Origin: Paenibacillus silagei
GTDB taxonomy: Bacteria > Bacillota > Bacilli > Paenibacillales > Paenibacillaceae
Direction of reading: 5' to 3'
NCBI RefSeq assembly: GCF_017874735.1
Contig: NZ_JAGGLV010000003.1
Location: forward strand, 124,001 to 188,000
DNA: 64,000 nucleotides
Made by a program: the position numbers and the translations under genes. This document shows, piece after piece, positions 16,691 through 25,660 of the stretch; position 1 is the first letter of the stretch; the number at the start of each line of letters is the position of its first letter. The notes beneath the pieces are model-generated. The model saw only the letters and a program-made list of their open reading frames with translations. It did no database searches and had not been told where the DNA came from.

Positions 16691-17449
16691 CTAATAAGCC
16701 GTCCATCCGCCGTCTGCGGTAATGACTGCCCCATTCACAAAGCCTGCTTCTTCTGAAGCCAGGAACAGAGCGAGCTGTGCGATTTCTGCGGGCTGGCCCA
16801 TCCGCGGATTAAGCGCCATGCCCGGCTGTGTACGTTCCATGCCAAAAGGATTGATATGAGTCATGGTTGAACCAATATTGGTCTCCACACCGCCCGGCGC
16901 AATCGCATTGCAGCGGATTCCCTTGGCAGCATACATGAATCCGGTATTCTTCGTAAAGCCGATAACTGCATGCTTCGAGGCTGTATAAGCCGCACCGGCA
17001 CGGGCACCGAACAGACCGCCTACCGAGGCTACGTTAATGATAACACCCTGTTGCTTTTCCAGGAAAATAGGCAGTACCTTACGCGTAGCACGCATCACCG
17101 AAGTTGTATTGACAGCGAGAACCCGCTCCCAGCTCTCATCCTCAATATCACCCGCCGGTTCAAAGTTATCCATGATCCCCGCATTATTCACCAGAATATC
17201 TACCGTGCCGTAGGTGTTGACTGTACTGTCGATCAGATTCTGGATATCAGACTCATTTGCAACATTGGCTTGTACCGCTATGGCTTCCCCGCCACCAGCT
17301 TTAATGTCACCGGCCACCGTCTCTGCAGCCTCCAAATGAATATCCGCCACTACGACCTTGGCCCCTTCCTTCGCATACAGGACGGCAATCGCCTTCCCCA
17401 TCCCGGATGCCGCCCCGGTTACTACAGCTACTTTGTTGTGAAGTCTCAT
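16691..17449 (-). CDS. Short-chain dehydrogenase/reductase
   Basis: An NAD(P)-dependent oxidoreductase of 252 residues. It has the Rossmann motif TGAASGMGKA (residues ~12-21), an NNAGIMD motif, and the catalytic YTASKH (Tyr-x3-Lys) with Ser in INVASVGG upstream. The closing LASEEAGFVNGAVITADGGWTAY is typical of classical SDRs. I chose ATG 17449, which sits 7 nt after GGAGG, instead of the longer frame from 17503. The substrate is unknown. It is divergent from a sugar-kinase gene. Confidence 0.88.
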   Translation of the reverse strand: MRLHNKVAVVTGAASGMGKAIAVLYAKEGAKVVVADIHLEAAETVAGDIKAGGGEAIAVQANVANESDIQNLIDSTVNTYGTVDILVNNAGIMDNFEPAGDIEDESWERVLAVNTTSVMRATRKVLPIFLEKQQGVIINVASVGGLFGARAGAAYTASKHAVIGFTKNTGFMYAAKGIRCNAIAPGGVETNIGSTMTHINPFGMERTQPGMALNPRMGQPAEIAQLALFLASEEAGFVNGAVITADGGWTAY

Positions 17450-17584
17450 ATATGTACCTCCGTGTATAGTTATCTTTCTCTGGTCTAGTATCTTTTGCTT
17501 CATAGTGTTTTATGCGCCCGGTTGACGCTATCCTTCGCGAAGGCTTAACATATGGGCTATACAACAGGGAAGAGGATGGAGCCT

Positions 17585-18970
17585 ATGATTACTGCCGGAC
17601 TAGATATCGGAACCACATCCATTTCCGGGCTGCTCTATGATCTGGAGATACGCACGATTCTATATAGTATTACGGAAGCACAAGCGAGCCTGCCTTTCAG
17701 CCTGAATCAGGAATGGGAGCGGCTGCAGGACCCGGAACTGATTGTGAAGCAGGTGGAACACATACTTGACCGTCTGCTGGCGCAGCAGCCGGAAGTAGCA
17801 GGAATTGGCCTAACCGGGCAGATGCATGGGATTGTCTATTTGGATACAAATGGCAGAGCAATAGGTCCGCTGTATACCTGGCAGGATGGACGGGCGGGAC
17901 AGCACACCGGAAGGACGGGCAGTCCTACCTATGCGCAGCAGCTCAGCAATATTACCGGGTACACTGTAGCTCCCGGCTATGGACTCGCCACCCATTACTA
18001 TAATGTGTCCGGGCAGCTTGTCCCTGAGCATGCAGTCGGCTTCTGCACGATTGCGGACTATGTTGCGATGAGGCTGGCGAATAGTAATGTGCCGCGGATT
18101 GATGCAACGCAGGCGGCGGGGATCGGGGGCTTCAGTCTGAGGACAGGGGATTTCGATAGAAACGCGATTAGTATGGCCGGCATCGATTGTTCGTTATTGC
18201 CGCAGCTCGTCCCCTCCGGGACGGCAATCGGTAGCACGGCACAAGGCATTCCCGTATACACTTCGCTCGGAGATAATCAGGCCAGCTTCCTGGGCAGTGT
18301 GCCACAGCCCGGGGAATCCCTGCTGCTGAACATCGGCACAGGGAGCCAGCTCTCGGTCTGGGTGCCTGATTGCGCCAACGCTCCTTCCACTATGGAGGTA
18401 CGCCCGTTCCCAGGCGGCGGGGTGCTGATGGTGGGAGCCGCCCTGAGCGGCGGCAAGTCTTATGCCCTGCTGGAGGGATTCTTCCGGCAGCTGATTACCG
18501 CATACACCGGAGAAGCGCCGACAGATGTCTATTCCCTGATGTCCAGACTGCTCAGTGAACAGGTTCCGGGAAGCGGTAGCACAGGACTTACGGTGAACAC
18601 ACAGTTTCTGGGGACGAGGACAGACCCGGAGAACCGCGGCAGTGTGGAAAGAATCACACTGGAGAATTTTACTCCCGGCGGGCTGGCCCATGCTTTTCTG
18701 CAAGGGATGGTAGATGAATTGCACAGCTTCCTGCCAGAGCTTGAACAGCAGGGCGCGGGCACATTCAGCCGCCTTATAGGCTCAGGCAATGCGCTGCGGG
18801 CGAATCCGGTGCTGTGCGCCAAGGCTGAAGCAGCCTTCGGGCTACCGCTTGAGCTTGGTGAACATGCTGAAGAAGCGGCGGTAGGGGCGGCGCTCTGTGC
18901 CGCTGTCGGCGGCGGGGAGATCGCAAGCTTCGGTGATGCAGGGGCTTATCTTAGAGCAGAGTCTGGCTGA
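17585..18970 (+). CDS. FGGY-family carbohydrate kinase (sedoheptulokinase-like)
   Basis: A sugar kinase of about 461 residues. The FGGY N-terminal motif is AGLDIGTTSISGLLYD. TGQMHGIVYLD and YTWQDGRAG resemble sedoheptulokinase more than xylulo- or glycerol kinases. The phosphate-binding NIGTGSQLS and GGGVLMVGAALSGGKSYALLEGF follow, and the adenosine motif GSGNALRANPVLCAKAEAAFG closes the domain. ATG 17585 follows GATGGAGCC; ATG 17576 is an alternative. It probably phosphorylates a C7 or related ketose; the exact substrate is inferred from motif similarity only. Confidence 0.8.
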   Translation: MITAGLDIGTTSISGLLYDLEIRTILYSITEAQASLPFSLNQEWERLQDPELIVKQVEHILDRLLAQQPEVAGIGLTGQMHGIVYLDTNGRAIGPLYTWQDGRAGQHTGRTGSPTYAQQLSNITGYTVAPGYGLATHYYNVSGQLVPEHAVGFCTIADYVAMRLANSNVPRIDATQAAGIGGFSLRTGDFDRNAISMAGIDCSLLPQLVPSGTAIGSTAQGIPVYTSLGDNQASFLGSVPQPGESLLLNIGTGSQLSVWVPDCANAPSTMEVRPFPGGGVLMVGAALSGGKSYALLEGFFRQLITAYTGEAPTDVYSLMSRLLSEQVPGSGSTGLTVNTQFLGTRTDPENRGSVERITLENFTPGGLAHAFLQGMVDELHSFLPELEQQGAGTFSRLIGSGNALRANPVLCAKAEAAFGLPLELGEHAEEAAVGAALCAAVGGGEIASFGDAGAYLRAESG

Positions 18971-19104
18971 GTTAACGGAAAGGGTGCTGTCTCAAAAGTG
19001 AATTTTCTATGAGCGGTGACAGCCCCCTTGCAGAAATCGCCGGAAGCCCCGGTAGTTCTTCAGTTCTCGCTTAAACAGCAGAGCGGGCAGAACGATTGTG
19101 TACA

Positions 19105-19215
19105 AGCGAAGCGTTCACCTTTGTGTCCGGATTTTTACCGCTAAGGGGGATGAAAAAAAATCTGGACACAACAGCGATGGGAACGACGTTCTGTTTGCGG
19201 AGCTTCCACCCAAGC
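19105..19215 (+). repeat. Intergenic inverted-repeat element, copy 2
   Basis: The arms at 19122-19136 and 19156-19170 (TGTGTCCGGATTTTT with AAAAATCTGGACACA) pair over 15 bp with one G-T wobble. The left flank and arm share AAGCG, AGCGTTCACCTTT, GGATTT and TACCGC with the element at 441-555. The loop differs in sequence and length. Limits are approximate. Confidence 0.55.
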
Positions 19216-19248
19216 GCTAACGTAGATTCTCCCCATTCTACCCATCTT

Positions 19249-19277
19249 CCCTGACACCGTCTGTCAGGGGAGTTTTA
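19249..19277 (+). terminator. Terminator-like hairpin
   Basis: CCCTGACA (19249-19256) pairs with TGTCAGGG (19262-19269) over a 5-nt loop, followed by GAGTTTTAC. It lies well after the kinase gene and isolates the methyltransferase promoter. Confidence 0.55.
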
Positions 19278-19473
19278 CTATAATAGGCTATATCAAATAG
19301 TGATGGGAGAGTTGCAATTATGCACAACAGACAAGCTTATCTATATGTATTCAATACGATGTTAGACTGGGAATACGGGTATTTAGCCGCATAACTGAAC
19401 ACAGGCCGAATTCTTTTTCAGCTAATGGGCTCGTTAGATCAGGGATAAACAGGAAATATTGTAACATCTATCA

Positions 19474-19502
19474 TTGACAAAAAATATTTTATATGCTATA
19501 AT
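19474..19502 (+). promoter_or_regulatory. Perfect-consensus sigma-A promoter
   Basis: TTGACA (19474-19479), exactly 17 bp, then TATAAT (19497-19502). The spacer is all A/T except one GC step. It should be a strong constitutive promoter for the methyltransferase gene unless attenuated. Confidence 0.85.
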
Positions 19503-19530
19503 TTACATATTAGTAGTTTGTGTTTATAAT

Positions 19531-19562
19531 AAGGTTCTCCTGGCCAGGGGAATCTTATTTTT
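19531..19562 (+). terminator. Leader hairpin/attenuator upstream of the methyltransferase
   Basis: A stem of up to 13 bp (19531-19543 with 19544-19556, centred on CTGGCCAG, with two G-T wobbles) is followed by ATTTTTG. It lies between the promoter and the ribosome-binding site, so it looks like an intrinsic terminator in the 5' leader. Confidence 0.6.
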
Positions 19563-19579
19563 GCATGGAGGAACCATTA

Positions 19580-20497
19580 ATGAAGCAGAACAAGTCCAGC
19601 ATGACTGCCTTAGTGGCCGCTTTTGGCCGAGCTTATCACAGTCAATATGACAATCCCAAGATATTCAATGATGATGTGGCGCCGAAGCTGATATCACCGC
19701 AGGAATTCGCGGATATCCGCAGGAATATGGTCCAGGGGATTGCTTTTTTCAATCCCGAGATCGCGGAGAGGTACCCGGATGATCCTGAAGCCATCTTGAG
19801 ATGGATTGTCCAGGTTCAGTTATCCCCCACACCGCTGGCACGTGCTGCCTACTGTGAGGCTATTGTGCTGCATGAGCTGAGTCTCGGGCTGAAACAGTAT
19901 GTAATTCTTGGCGCGGGGCTGGACAGCTTTGCCTACCGTTATCCTACGCTTATGGAGCGGCTCACGATTTTTGAAGTCGATGCTCCTGCTACCCAGGCAT
20001 CCAAGCAGCAGAGGCTTAAGGACGCACAGCTTGAGGTTCCGGGCAATCTTCATCTCGTCCCCATGGACTTCACGGGCGAATTCACGTATTCCAGTTTGCT
20101 TAATCGGGGATTCGATCCCGAAGCTAAGACCTTGTTCAGCCTGCTGGGGGTATCCTACTACCTTACCAAGGAGGAGAATGCCCGCCTGATTAAGGAGCTG
20201 CTCGCAAAAGTTCCCTCAGGTAGCTCTATCGTTCTGGATTATGCAGATGAGTATTTAATGGAAGAGCAGGGTGTGTCCGGCCGGGTGGCCAAAATGGTGC
20301 AAATGGCTGCTGCCAGCGGCGAGCCCATGCAATCCTGGTTCAGCTATTCGGAGATAGAGGAGCTGCTGGCCGAGGCCGGGCTGCTGGTCTACGAGCACCT
20401 GTCTCCGGTTGAGATCAACGAGAGGTTTTTCAGCGGCCGAAGTGATGCTCTAAGCGCTTTTGAGACGATCCATTATGTTCATGCGGTTAAGCGGTAG
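19580..20497 (+). CDS. Class I SAM-dependent methyltransferase (LCM/TIGR00027-like)
   Basis: A methyltransferase of 305 residues in the leucine-carboxyl-methyltransferase-like group. The SAM-binding region includes YVILGAGLDSFAYR and FEVDAPATQASK, and FSLLGVSYYLTKEEN follows as in the LCM family. ATG 19580 lies 8 nt after GGAGG; an upstream in-frame ATG at 19520 falls in the leader hairpin region. It is driven by a perfect-consensus promoter but preceded by a terminator-like hairpin. Members of this family are often encoded in natural-product clusters, but here the gene stands alone and the substrate is unknown. Its 3' end overlaps the converging kinase gene by 11 bp. Confidence 0.8.
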   Translation: MKQNKSSMTALVAAFGRAYHSQYDNPKIFNDDVAPKLISPQEFADIRRNMVQGIAFFNPEIAERYPDDPEAILRWIVQVQLSPTPLARAAYCEAIVLHELSLGLKQYVILGAGLDSFAYRYPTLMERLTIFEVDAPATQASKQQRLKDAQLEVPGNLHLVPMDFTGEFTYSSLLNRGFDPEAKTLFSLLGVSYYLTKEENARLIKELLAKVPSGSSIVLDYADEYLMEEQGVSGRVAKMVQMAAASGEPMQSWFSYSEIEELLAEAGLLVYEHLSPVEINERFFSGRSDALSAFETIHYVHAVKR

Positions 20498-21086
20498 CTT
20501 CCTCTCCATAAATAAAAGCCTCCACCGCCGCTACAGCGACATTCCGGTCAGGATGGGAATTGTCGATCTGCGCCACCTGAGCAGACGGGAGCGGCCAGGC
20601 TACGGTGCGGGGACCTAGAGAAGCGCTAAAGTTCTCCCAATGGGCGAACTTCAAGGTGTCGAGCGCGGAATGCCTGCCTTCAAGTCGTTCACGGAACATG
20701 GCTGCATCCGCAAGTCCTACCAGGACTACCTTGACCTCGACTTCCTCCAGTGTGCGCCCGATGCGCGCCAGTTCGCGGCCGATCCACTCCGGATCGGCCG
20801 CTTCTTTGGTAAAGGGACCCACCACGTAGATATCGCTGGACAGACCGATATTATCCAGCGCTGCATCCATAGTAATGCGATAACCGAGGTCGCGGCATAG
20901 TTTTTTATACTCATCAGAATCTCTGTCGTCAGGGTCAAGCCCATGCATAGTCATGATCGCGGTTGCTGCCGGACGCAGCAGAATGTCCATATCGAACACT
21001 GCCGCCGGACGCCGGGCTGCAACAGCCTTGGCTAGTGTGGTTTTGCCCGCCCCTCCGGGTCCGAGGAAAAAAACCAGCTTGTTCAT
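20487..21086 (-). CDS. P-loop NTPase / small kinase-like protein
   Basis: A protein of 199 residues with Walker A GPGGAGKTTLAK near its N-terminus and FDMDILLRP as the substrate-side acidic motif. VKVVLVGLADAAMFRERLEGR resembles the lid region of nucleoside or shikimate-type kinases. ATG 21086 follows AAGGAGTGAGACAG; GTG 21095 is too close to that site. The substrate is unknown. The 3' end overlaps the methyltransferase gene on the opposite strand. Confidence 0.65.
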   Translation of the reverse strand: MNKLVFFLGPGGAGKTTLAKAVAARRPAAVFDMDILLRPAATAIMTMHGLDPDDRDSDEYKKLCRDLGYRITMDAALDNIGLSSDIYVVGPFTKEAADPEWIGRELARIGRTLEEVEVKVVLVGLADAAMFRERLEGRHSALDTLKFAHWENFSASLGPRTVAWPLPSAQVAQIDNSHPDRNVAVAAVEAFIYGEEATA

Positions 21087-21278
21087 CTGTCTCACTCCTT
21101 ATCCTACTTGCAAATCCCAGTATAGCAGGCGAATCGTTCAGGGGGAAGGAGCCAAACCGGAGAGGGTGGCCTAGCTATTGTGAGTGAATGACAGCAATCA
21201 GCAGCAAATGATATGATAGGTTCACTATACATTGAAGCAGGAAACGAAGCAGATAGAGGGTAAAAGGAGGACTACCAT

Positions 21279-21761
21279 ATGATCACCATCCGTCCCATTG
21301 AGCGCAGGGATAATGCAGCCATTGAGGGGATTATCAGGGAATGCCTGATTGAATTCGGCGGCAACCGCGAAGGCTTGGCTTGGGCAGATGATAGCCTGCA
21401 TGACTTATATACCTATTATAATAGCGCGGCAAACCGGGCTTACTGGATTATTGAAGTGGATGGGCAGGTGCTGGGCGGCTGCGGGATTGCGGCTTTTGAC
21501 GAAGCACAGCAGATCTGTGAATTGCAGAAAATGTACCTGTCCGCAGCCATCCGCGGCCAAGGCGTTGCAGCAAAGCTACTGGATACGGCGCTTGCCTTCG
21601 CTAAGCAGCATTACCGCAAGTGTTACCTGGAGACGCTGCTGACGATGCAGGCCGCTGGCCGTTTCTATGTCAAGCACGGATTCGGCCAGATGGATGGACC
21701 GCTCGCCGGTTCCGAGCATTATGCGTGTGATGCTTGGTATATTCGAGACTTACCTATCTGA
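21279..21761 (+). CDS. GNAT-family N-acetyltransferase
   Basis: A compact GNAT enzyme of 160 residues. The acetyl-CoA loop is AIRGQGVAAKLLDTAL, preceded by LQKMYLSAA (motif A strand). AAGRFYVKHGFGQMDGPL near the end is the usual closing motif. ATG 21279 lies behind AAAGGAGGACTACC. The acceptor is unknown. It is the last gene before the toxin locus. Confidence 0.85.
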   Translation: MITIRPIERRDNAAIEGIIRECLIEFGGNREGLAWADDSLHDLYTYYNSAANRAYWIIEVDGQVLGGCGIAAFDEAQQICELQKMYLSAAIRGQGVAAKLLDTALAFAKQHYRKCYLETLLTMQAAGRFYVKHGFGQMDGPLAGSEHYACDAWYIRDLPI

Positions 21762-21919
21762 TCTCCTGAGGGACTATGGACACTATGAAGAATTCACTTC
21801 TATAAACTTAATGGAAAATAAATCCGATAATAAAGGGATGTGTATATCATTTATGGGTATATTTTGAATCCTAATATTGTACATTGGAATCCATTCTGGA
21901 GAAGGAAGCAGGGATCATA

Positions 21920-23992
21920 GTGTCTTCCACTAAGCTAGTATTTAACGAAGATGAAGTCAGGCGCCTGCAGTCGAAGATTGGCCAGGTGAGTCAGGACACC
22001 AACCGGTTATATCTTCAATTGAAGGGCCAGTCCAGTAGCTGGGGCGGCATTCCCATGGGCGACCATCTGGTCAGGGCTCAGGTCATGATTAATGAATTAA
22101 CCGTAGAAGCGGAGAAATTAGAGGATATCATCCGGGTCGCCCTAAGAGGCGTATCGGAGCTGCAGGAAGAGAATAAGCGGCAGGCGGACAAGCTGACAGG
22201 CCAATTTAATCTGTTGCTCGCGGCTTTCGGCAGCTTGGGGCTGCAACCAGCCGCCGGACGGGTCTCCATCCCCGAATTTGTGCAGCGAAGTGCGACGAAC
22301 CTCATCACTTCGATTGCCGCTCTATCGGGAAAAGATGAACTCAGCAGGGACCCGGTGGTGCAGCAGCTCAGGAATGTCATTCAGACCTCAGGCCTGCTGA
22401 CCGTAGAGAGTATCGCTGCGCAAAGTAAGCTGAACGATATCTTTGCGGCGCGAAATGAGATCGCTAAGGCCCAGATGGCATTCAAGGTGTATCAGGCGTT
22501 CGGCAATCAGGCGCAGATGGAGGCTGTCCATTCGCAGGCGGAAGAAGCCCGGCTGAAGCTGGCCTCTCTAGGCGTAGCCAAGATCTACTATGAAGCCGGC
22601 AAGGATCTAAGCGCCCATTACAAGCAACCAGCGGTTACTGCCTGTGAGTATGATCCGTCGATTAAGGCGGACAAGGTCCCCTTACTACATAACGAAGAAT
22701 ATTTACTGCTTTTGCGGCTGGCGATGGAGAAGACCGCCGCCGGAGCGTATGCGCGGGACCAGCTTGCAGCCAAGCGGCAGGAAATCCAGCTCGCAGCGGC
22801 TCTTAAACAGGTTCAAGAGCAGATTGAAGCGCAGCGGAGATTGAACGGGCCGCCGCTTACCCTGCCGGATGGCACGCCAATTACCGCAGACAACAAGGAA
22901 AATGAGACCACGTTGGACTTTTATCAAGCGAAAGTCTATGTGCCGAATGAATATCTCACCCCGATGTACACCAGTTATCTGGGGTGGCTGGATAACACGT
23001 ACGGCCTCACGAAATGGGAGAGCAAGGTCCGTCAGTCGGGAGATGTAGTGCTGGCTTTTACCGAAGGATTGGTGAAAGAGGTCGTCATGGGCGTGGCGGA
23101 TACGGCAACCTTTGCCTTCAAGCTAGTTGTGGACCCGGTCAAAACCACCACAGAAATGAAGCAGCAAGCGCAATATCTGATTGACCATCCCGAAGTACTT
23201 GTGGAAGCGGCGAAGATGGCATATCATCAGTTTGACGAAGGCACCCCGGAAGAGAAGGCTAGAATGCTGGGCTCGGTTGCGTCGATTCTGGTCCCCGGAT
23301 TCCAGGTCACCAAAGCAAGCAAAGTGGGGAAAGTCCTAGGCGAGGTAGAAGACACCGTCAGCCAAGCGGCGAAGGATGCCCTGCAAGGGATCAAGCAGAA
23401 GCTCCCGAATATGGGTCCGGTGGTGCAGACGCCGGAAGGGTTTGTGTTTAAGATAGGGGAGATCCCCGATACTCCAGCCTTGCCGAAGACGCCGGTGCAG
23501 CAGCGGTATATGGATGGGTTGGAGGGTGGGGCAGGGAAGGGTAAACTGACTGAGCCTTCTTTGCCGGCAGGCGGAAAACCTAAAGGGAATTACGGAGAAG
23601 GAGATTCTCATGGAATAAAGAAACAAAATGATACAGCCAATCTCTTGGCTGATAATGGCTATGACATTAAGATGTTAGATGAAATCGAGGGTGGAAATGG
23701 TCATGGCATTAAGGAAGGGTCGAATCCAGATTTTCTAATTGAAGGTAAGGTGTTCGATTGCTATGCACCCAAACCTGAAGGACAAGTGAAAACTCTAATT
23801 AATGAATTAGCAAAAAAGACAAAGGAACAGTCTGCAAGAATTGTTTTGAACTTAGACAACTTTCCAAATGAAAAAGTTACCGAGATTGTTAATACATTAT
23901 TAAGGAAGGCAAATCCGAATGGAGATTTAAAAAGACTAGAAGAATTAATTCTAGTGAAGGATGGAAAGATTATAAGAGTATTTGGAGGTTAG
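21920..23992 (+). CDS. LXG-like polymorphic toxin with CdiA_C-type tRNA nuclease tip
   Basis: This is the only complete toxin of the locus, about 690 residues. The N-terminal ~200 residues are helical with an SSWGG turn and coiled-coil stretches, as in LXG/WXG100-related toxins exported by type VII secretion. A middle pre-toxin region (to about residue 540) includes GTPEEKARMLGSVASILVPG. It ends at the junction PVQQRYMDGLEGG that all three local cassettes share. The variable tip has GIKEGSNPDFLIEGKVFDCYAP and ARIVLNLDN, which resembles the CdiA_C tRNA-nuclease family (N-P-D, then E/D-C). GTG 21920 is the likely start; TTG 21884 is an alternative. The immunity gene follows at once. No secretion genes are in the window. 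Confidence 0.75.
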   Translation: MSSTKLVFNEDEVRRLQSKIGQVSQDTNRLYLQLKGQSSSWGGIPMGDHLVRAQVMINELTVEAEKLEDIIRVALRGVSELQEENKRQADKLTGQFNLLLAAFGSLGLQPAAGRVSIPEFVQRSATNLITSIAALSGKDELSRDPVVQQLRNVIQTSGLLTVESIAAQSKLNDIFAARNEIAKAQMAFKVYQAFGNQAQMEAVHSQAEEARLKLASLGVAKIYYEAGKDLSAHYKQPAVTACEYDPSIKADKVPLLHNEEYLLLLRLAMEKTAAGAYARDQLAAKRQEIQLAAALKQVQEQIEAQRRLNGPPLTLPDGTPITADNKENETTLDFYQAKVYVPNEYLTPMYTSYLGWLDNTYGLTKWESKVRQSGDVVLAFTEGLVKEVVMGVADTATFAFKLVVDPVKTTTEMKQQAQYLIDHPEVLVEAAKMAYHQFDEGTPEEKARMLGSVASILVPGFQVTKASKVGKVLGEVEDTVSQAAKDALQGIKQKLPNMGPVVQTPEGFVFKIGEIPDTPALPKTPVQQRYMDGLEGGAGKGKLTEPSLPAGGKPKGNYGEGDSHGIKKQNDTANLLADNGYDIKMLDEIEGGNGHGIKEGSNPDFLIEGKVFDCYAPKPEGQVKTLINELAKKTKEQSARIVLNLDNFPNEKVTEIVNTLLRKANPNGDLKRLEELILVKDGKIIRVFGG
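22503..23533 (+). repeat. Shared toxin-backbone repeat, copy A (in the full-length toxin)
   Basis: About 1.03 kb that recurs almost unchanged at 24626-25660, and in its last ~0.85 kb at 27608-28460. The right edge coincides in all three with the codons of MDGLEGG, directly before the variable toxin tip. Confidence 0.85.
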
Positions 23993-23999
23993 AAGTGAA

Positions 24000-24467
24000 A
24001 TGGACTGTACTTTATTCTTAGTCTCAAATTTGGATCAGGAAACACTTAAAAAAACAATTTATCACATTATGTGCAGTGCAGTTGGAGATAAAGTAACTAG
24101 TTACGATAATGTTTCTACTCTTTCCTGTAAGTATTTTACTTTTTTTATTGAAACAGAGGATATTATTGGTGTTGATGATGTAAGAGAAGAGTATGGATTG
24201 GGAATAAATACTGAAATCAGGATTCAATTATTTGGGAAATTATTCGAGGAAGGATTAGAAATGTTGTTTAAGATTTTCGGTAGTATTCTAATGGCTTTTA
24301 ATCCCGACATGGTGTTTGTTGAAAATGGTACAGATCAAATATTCAGAAAAGAAAATGCCACTGTAATCATAAATACAAAATTAGATCAATACCAGAAAAA
24401 GTATCTATCAAACAAGATAATTACTTTACTACGAACTCCTTATATTTTTCAGGAATTACCAAACTAA
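24000..24467 (+). CDS. Putative immunity protein for the CdiA_C-type toxin
   Basis: A protein of 155 residues, AT-rich, with no recognisable catalytic motif. It starts at ATG 24000; its ribosome-binding site GGAGG lies inside the last codons of the toxin gene. This placement directly behind a variable nuclease tip is the classic immunity-gene position. The acidic, cytoplasmic composition also fits. A decayed relative of its C-terminal third is present at 26745-26903. A terminator follows. The family was not recognised, so the role is inferred from position. Confidence 0.7.
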   Translation: MDCTLFLVSNLDQETLKKTIYHIMCSAVGDKVTSYDNVSTLSCKYFTFFIETEDIIGVDDVREEYGLGINTEIRIQLFGKLFEEGLEMLFKIFGSILMAFNPDMVFVENGTDQIFRKENATVIINTKLDQYQKKYLSNKIITLLRTPYIFQELPN

Positions 24468-24556
24468 CAGCAGGCTATGGAATGTTAATTGATAAACTCC
24501 GCTAGGGAAAATGGATATTTCCCCGATAGGACTACATTTGAATCTTAATTTTAATG

Positions 24557-24600
24557 AAAACCTTGAGTGGCTTCGTGCCTTTCAAGGTTTTCTGTCGGTT
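24557..24600 (+). terminator. Terminator closing the first toxin/immunity module
   Basis: AAAACCTTGA (24557-24566) pairs perfectly with TCAAGGTTTT (24582-24591), followed by CTGTCGGTTATTTT. Transcription from the full-length toxin should stop before the truncated cassette. Confidence 0.8.
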
Positions 24601-24625
24601 ATTTTCGCGGCGCAGGGTTAAATCG

Positions 24626-25660
24626 GAAACCAGGCGCAGATGACGGCTGTTCATGCGAAGGCCGAAGAAGCCCGGCAGAAGCTGGCTTCTCTAGGCGTAG
24701 CCAAAATCTACTATGAAGCCGGTAAGGATCTAAGCGTTCATTATAAGCAACCAGCGGTTACTGCCTGTGAGTATGATCCGTCAATTACGGCGGGCAAGGT
24801 TCCGTTACTACATAACGAAGAATATTTACTGCTCCTGCGGCTGGCGATGGAGAAAACCGCCGCGGGAGCGTATGCTCGTAGTCAGCTTGCGGCGAAGCGG
24901 CAGGAGATTCAGCTTGCAGCCGTTCTTAAGCAGGTGCAAGAGCAGATCGAAGCAGAGCGGCGGTTGAACGCACCTCCGCTCACGCTGCCAGATGGCACGC
25001 CAATTACCGCAGACAACAAGGAAAACGAGACCACATTGGACTTTTATCAGGCGAAAGTCTATGTGACGAATGAATATCTCACCCCCATGTACACCAGTTA
25101 TCTGGGGTGGCTGGATAACACGTACGGCCTCACGAAATGGGAGAGCAAGGTCCGTCAATCGGGAGATGTAGTGCTGGCTTTTACCGAAGGATTGGTGAAA
25201 GAGGTCGTCATGGGCGTGGCGGATACGGCAACCTTTGCCTTCAAGCTAGTTGTGGACCCGGTCAAAACCACCACAGAAATGAAGCAGCAAGCGCAATATC
25301 TGATTGACCATCCCGAAGTACTGGTGGAAGCGGCGAAGATGGCGTATCATCAGTTTGACGAGGGCACCCCGGAAGAGAAGGCGAGAATGCTGGGCTCGGT
25401 TGCATCGATTCTGGTCCCCGGATTCCAGGTCACCAAAGCAGGCAAAGTGGGGAAAGTCCTAGGCGAGGTAGAAGACGCCGTCAGCCAAGCGGCGAAGGAT
25501 GCCCTGCAAGGGATCAAGCAGAAGCTCCCGAATCTGGGTCCGGTGATGCAGACACCGGAAGGGTTTGTTTTCAAGATAGGAGAGATCCCTGATACTCCAG
25601 CCTTGCCGAAGACGCCGGTGCAGCAGCGGTATATGGATGGGTTGGAGGGTGGGGGCGGTA
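24626..25660 (+). repeat. Shared toxin-backbone repeat, copy B
   Basis: Near-identical to 22503-23533. It begins abruptly in the middle of the backbone, with a stretch matching ATCAGGCGCAGATG of copy A, and has no promoter or ribosome-binding site of its own. Confidence 0.85.

Larger units (their letters stand above)
18971..19473. other. Gene-free stretch with repeat and hairpins
   Basis: No convincing gene is seen in these 500 bases. The stretch holds a GCTGTC/GACAGC hairpin just after the kinase stop (18986-19023), the second copy of the intergenic repeat (19105-19215) and a terminator-like hairpin (19249-19277). An AT-rich segment leads to the promoter of the methyltransferase gene. Confidence 0.5.

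Noticed and set aside
21762..21919. Small LXG-partner genes upstream of the toxin, as in many type VII loci.
   Set aside because: No frame with a start and ribosome-binding site was found in this stretch, and no secretion genes are in the window.
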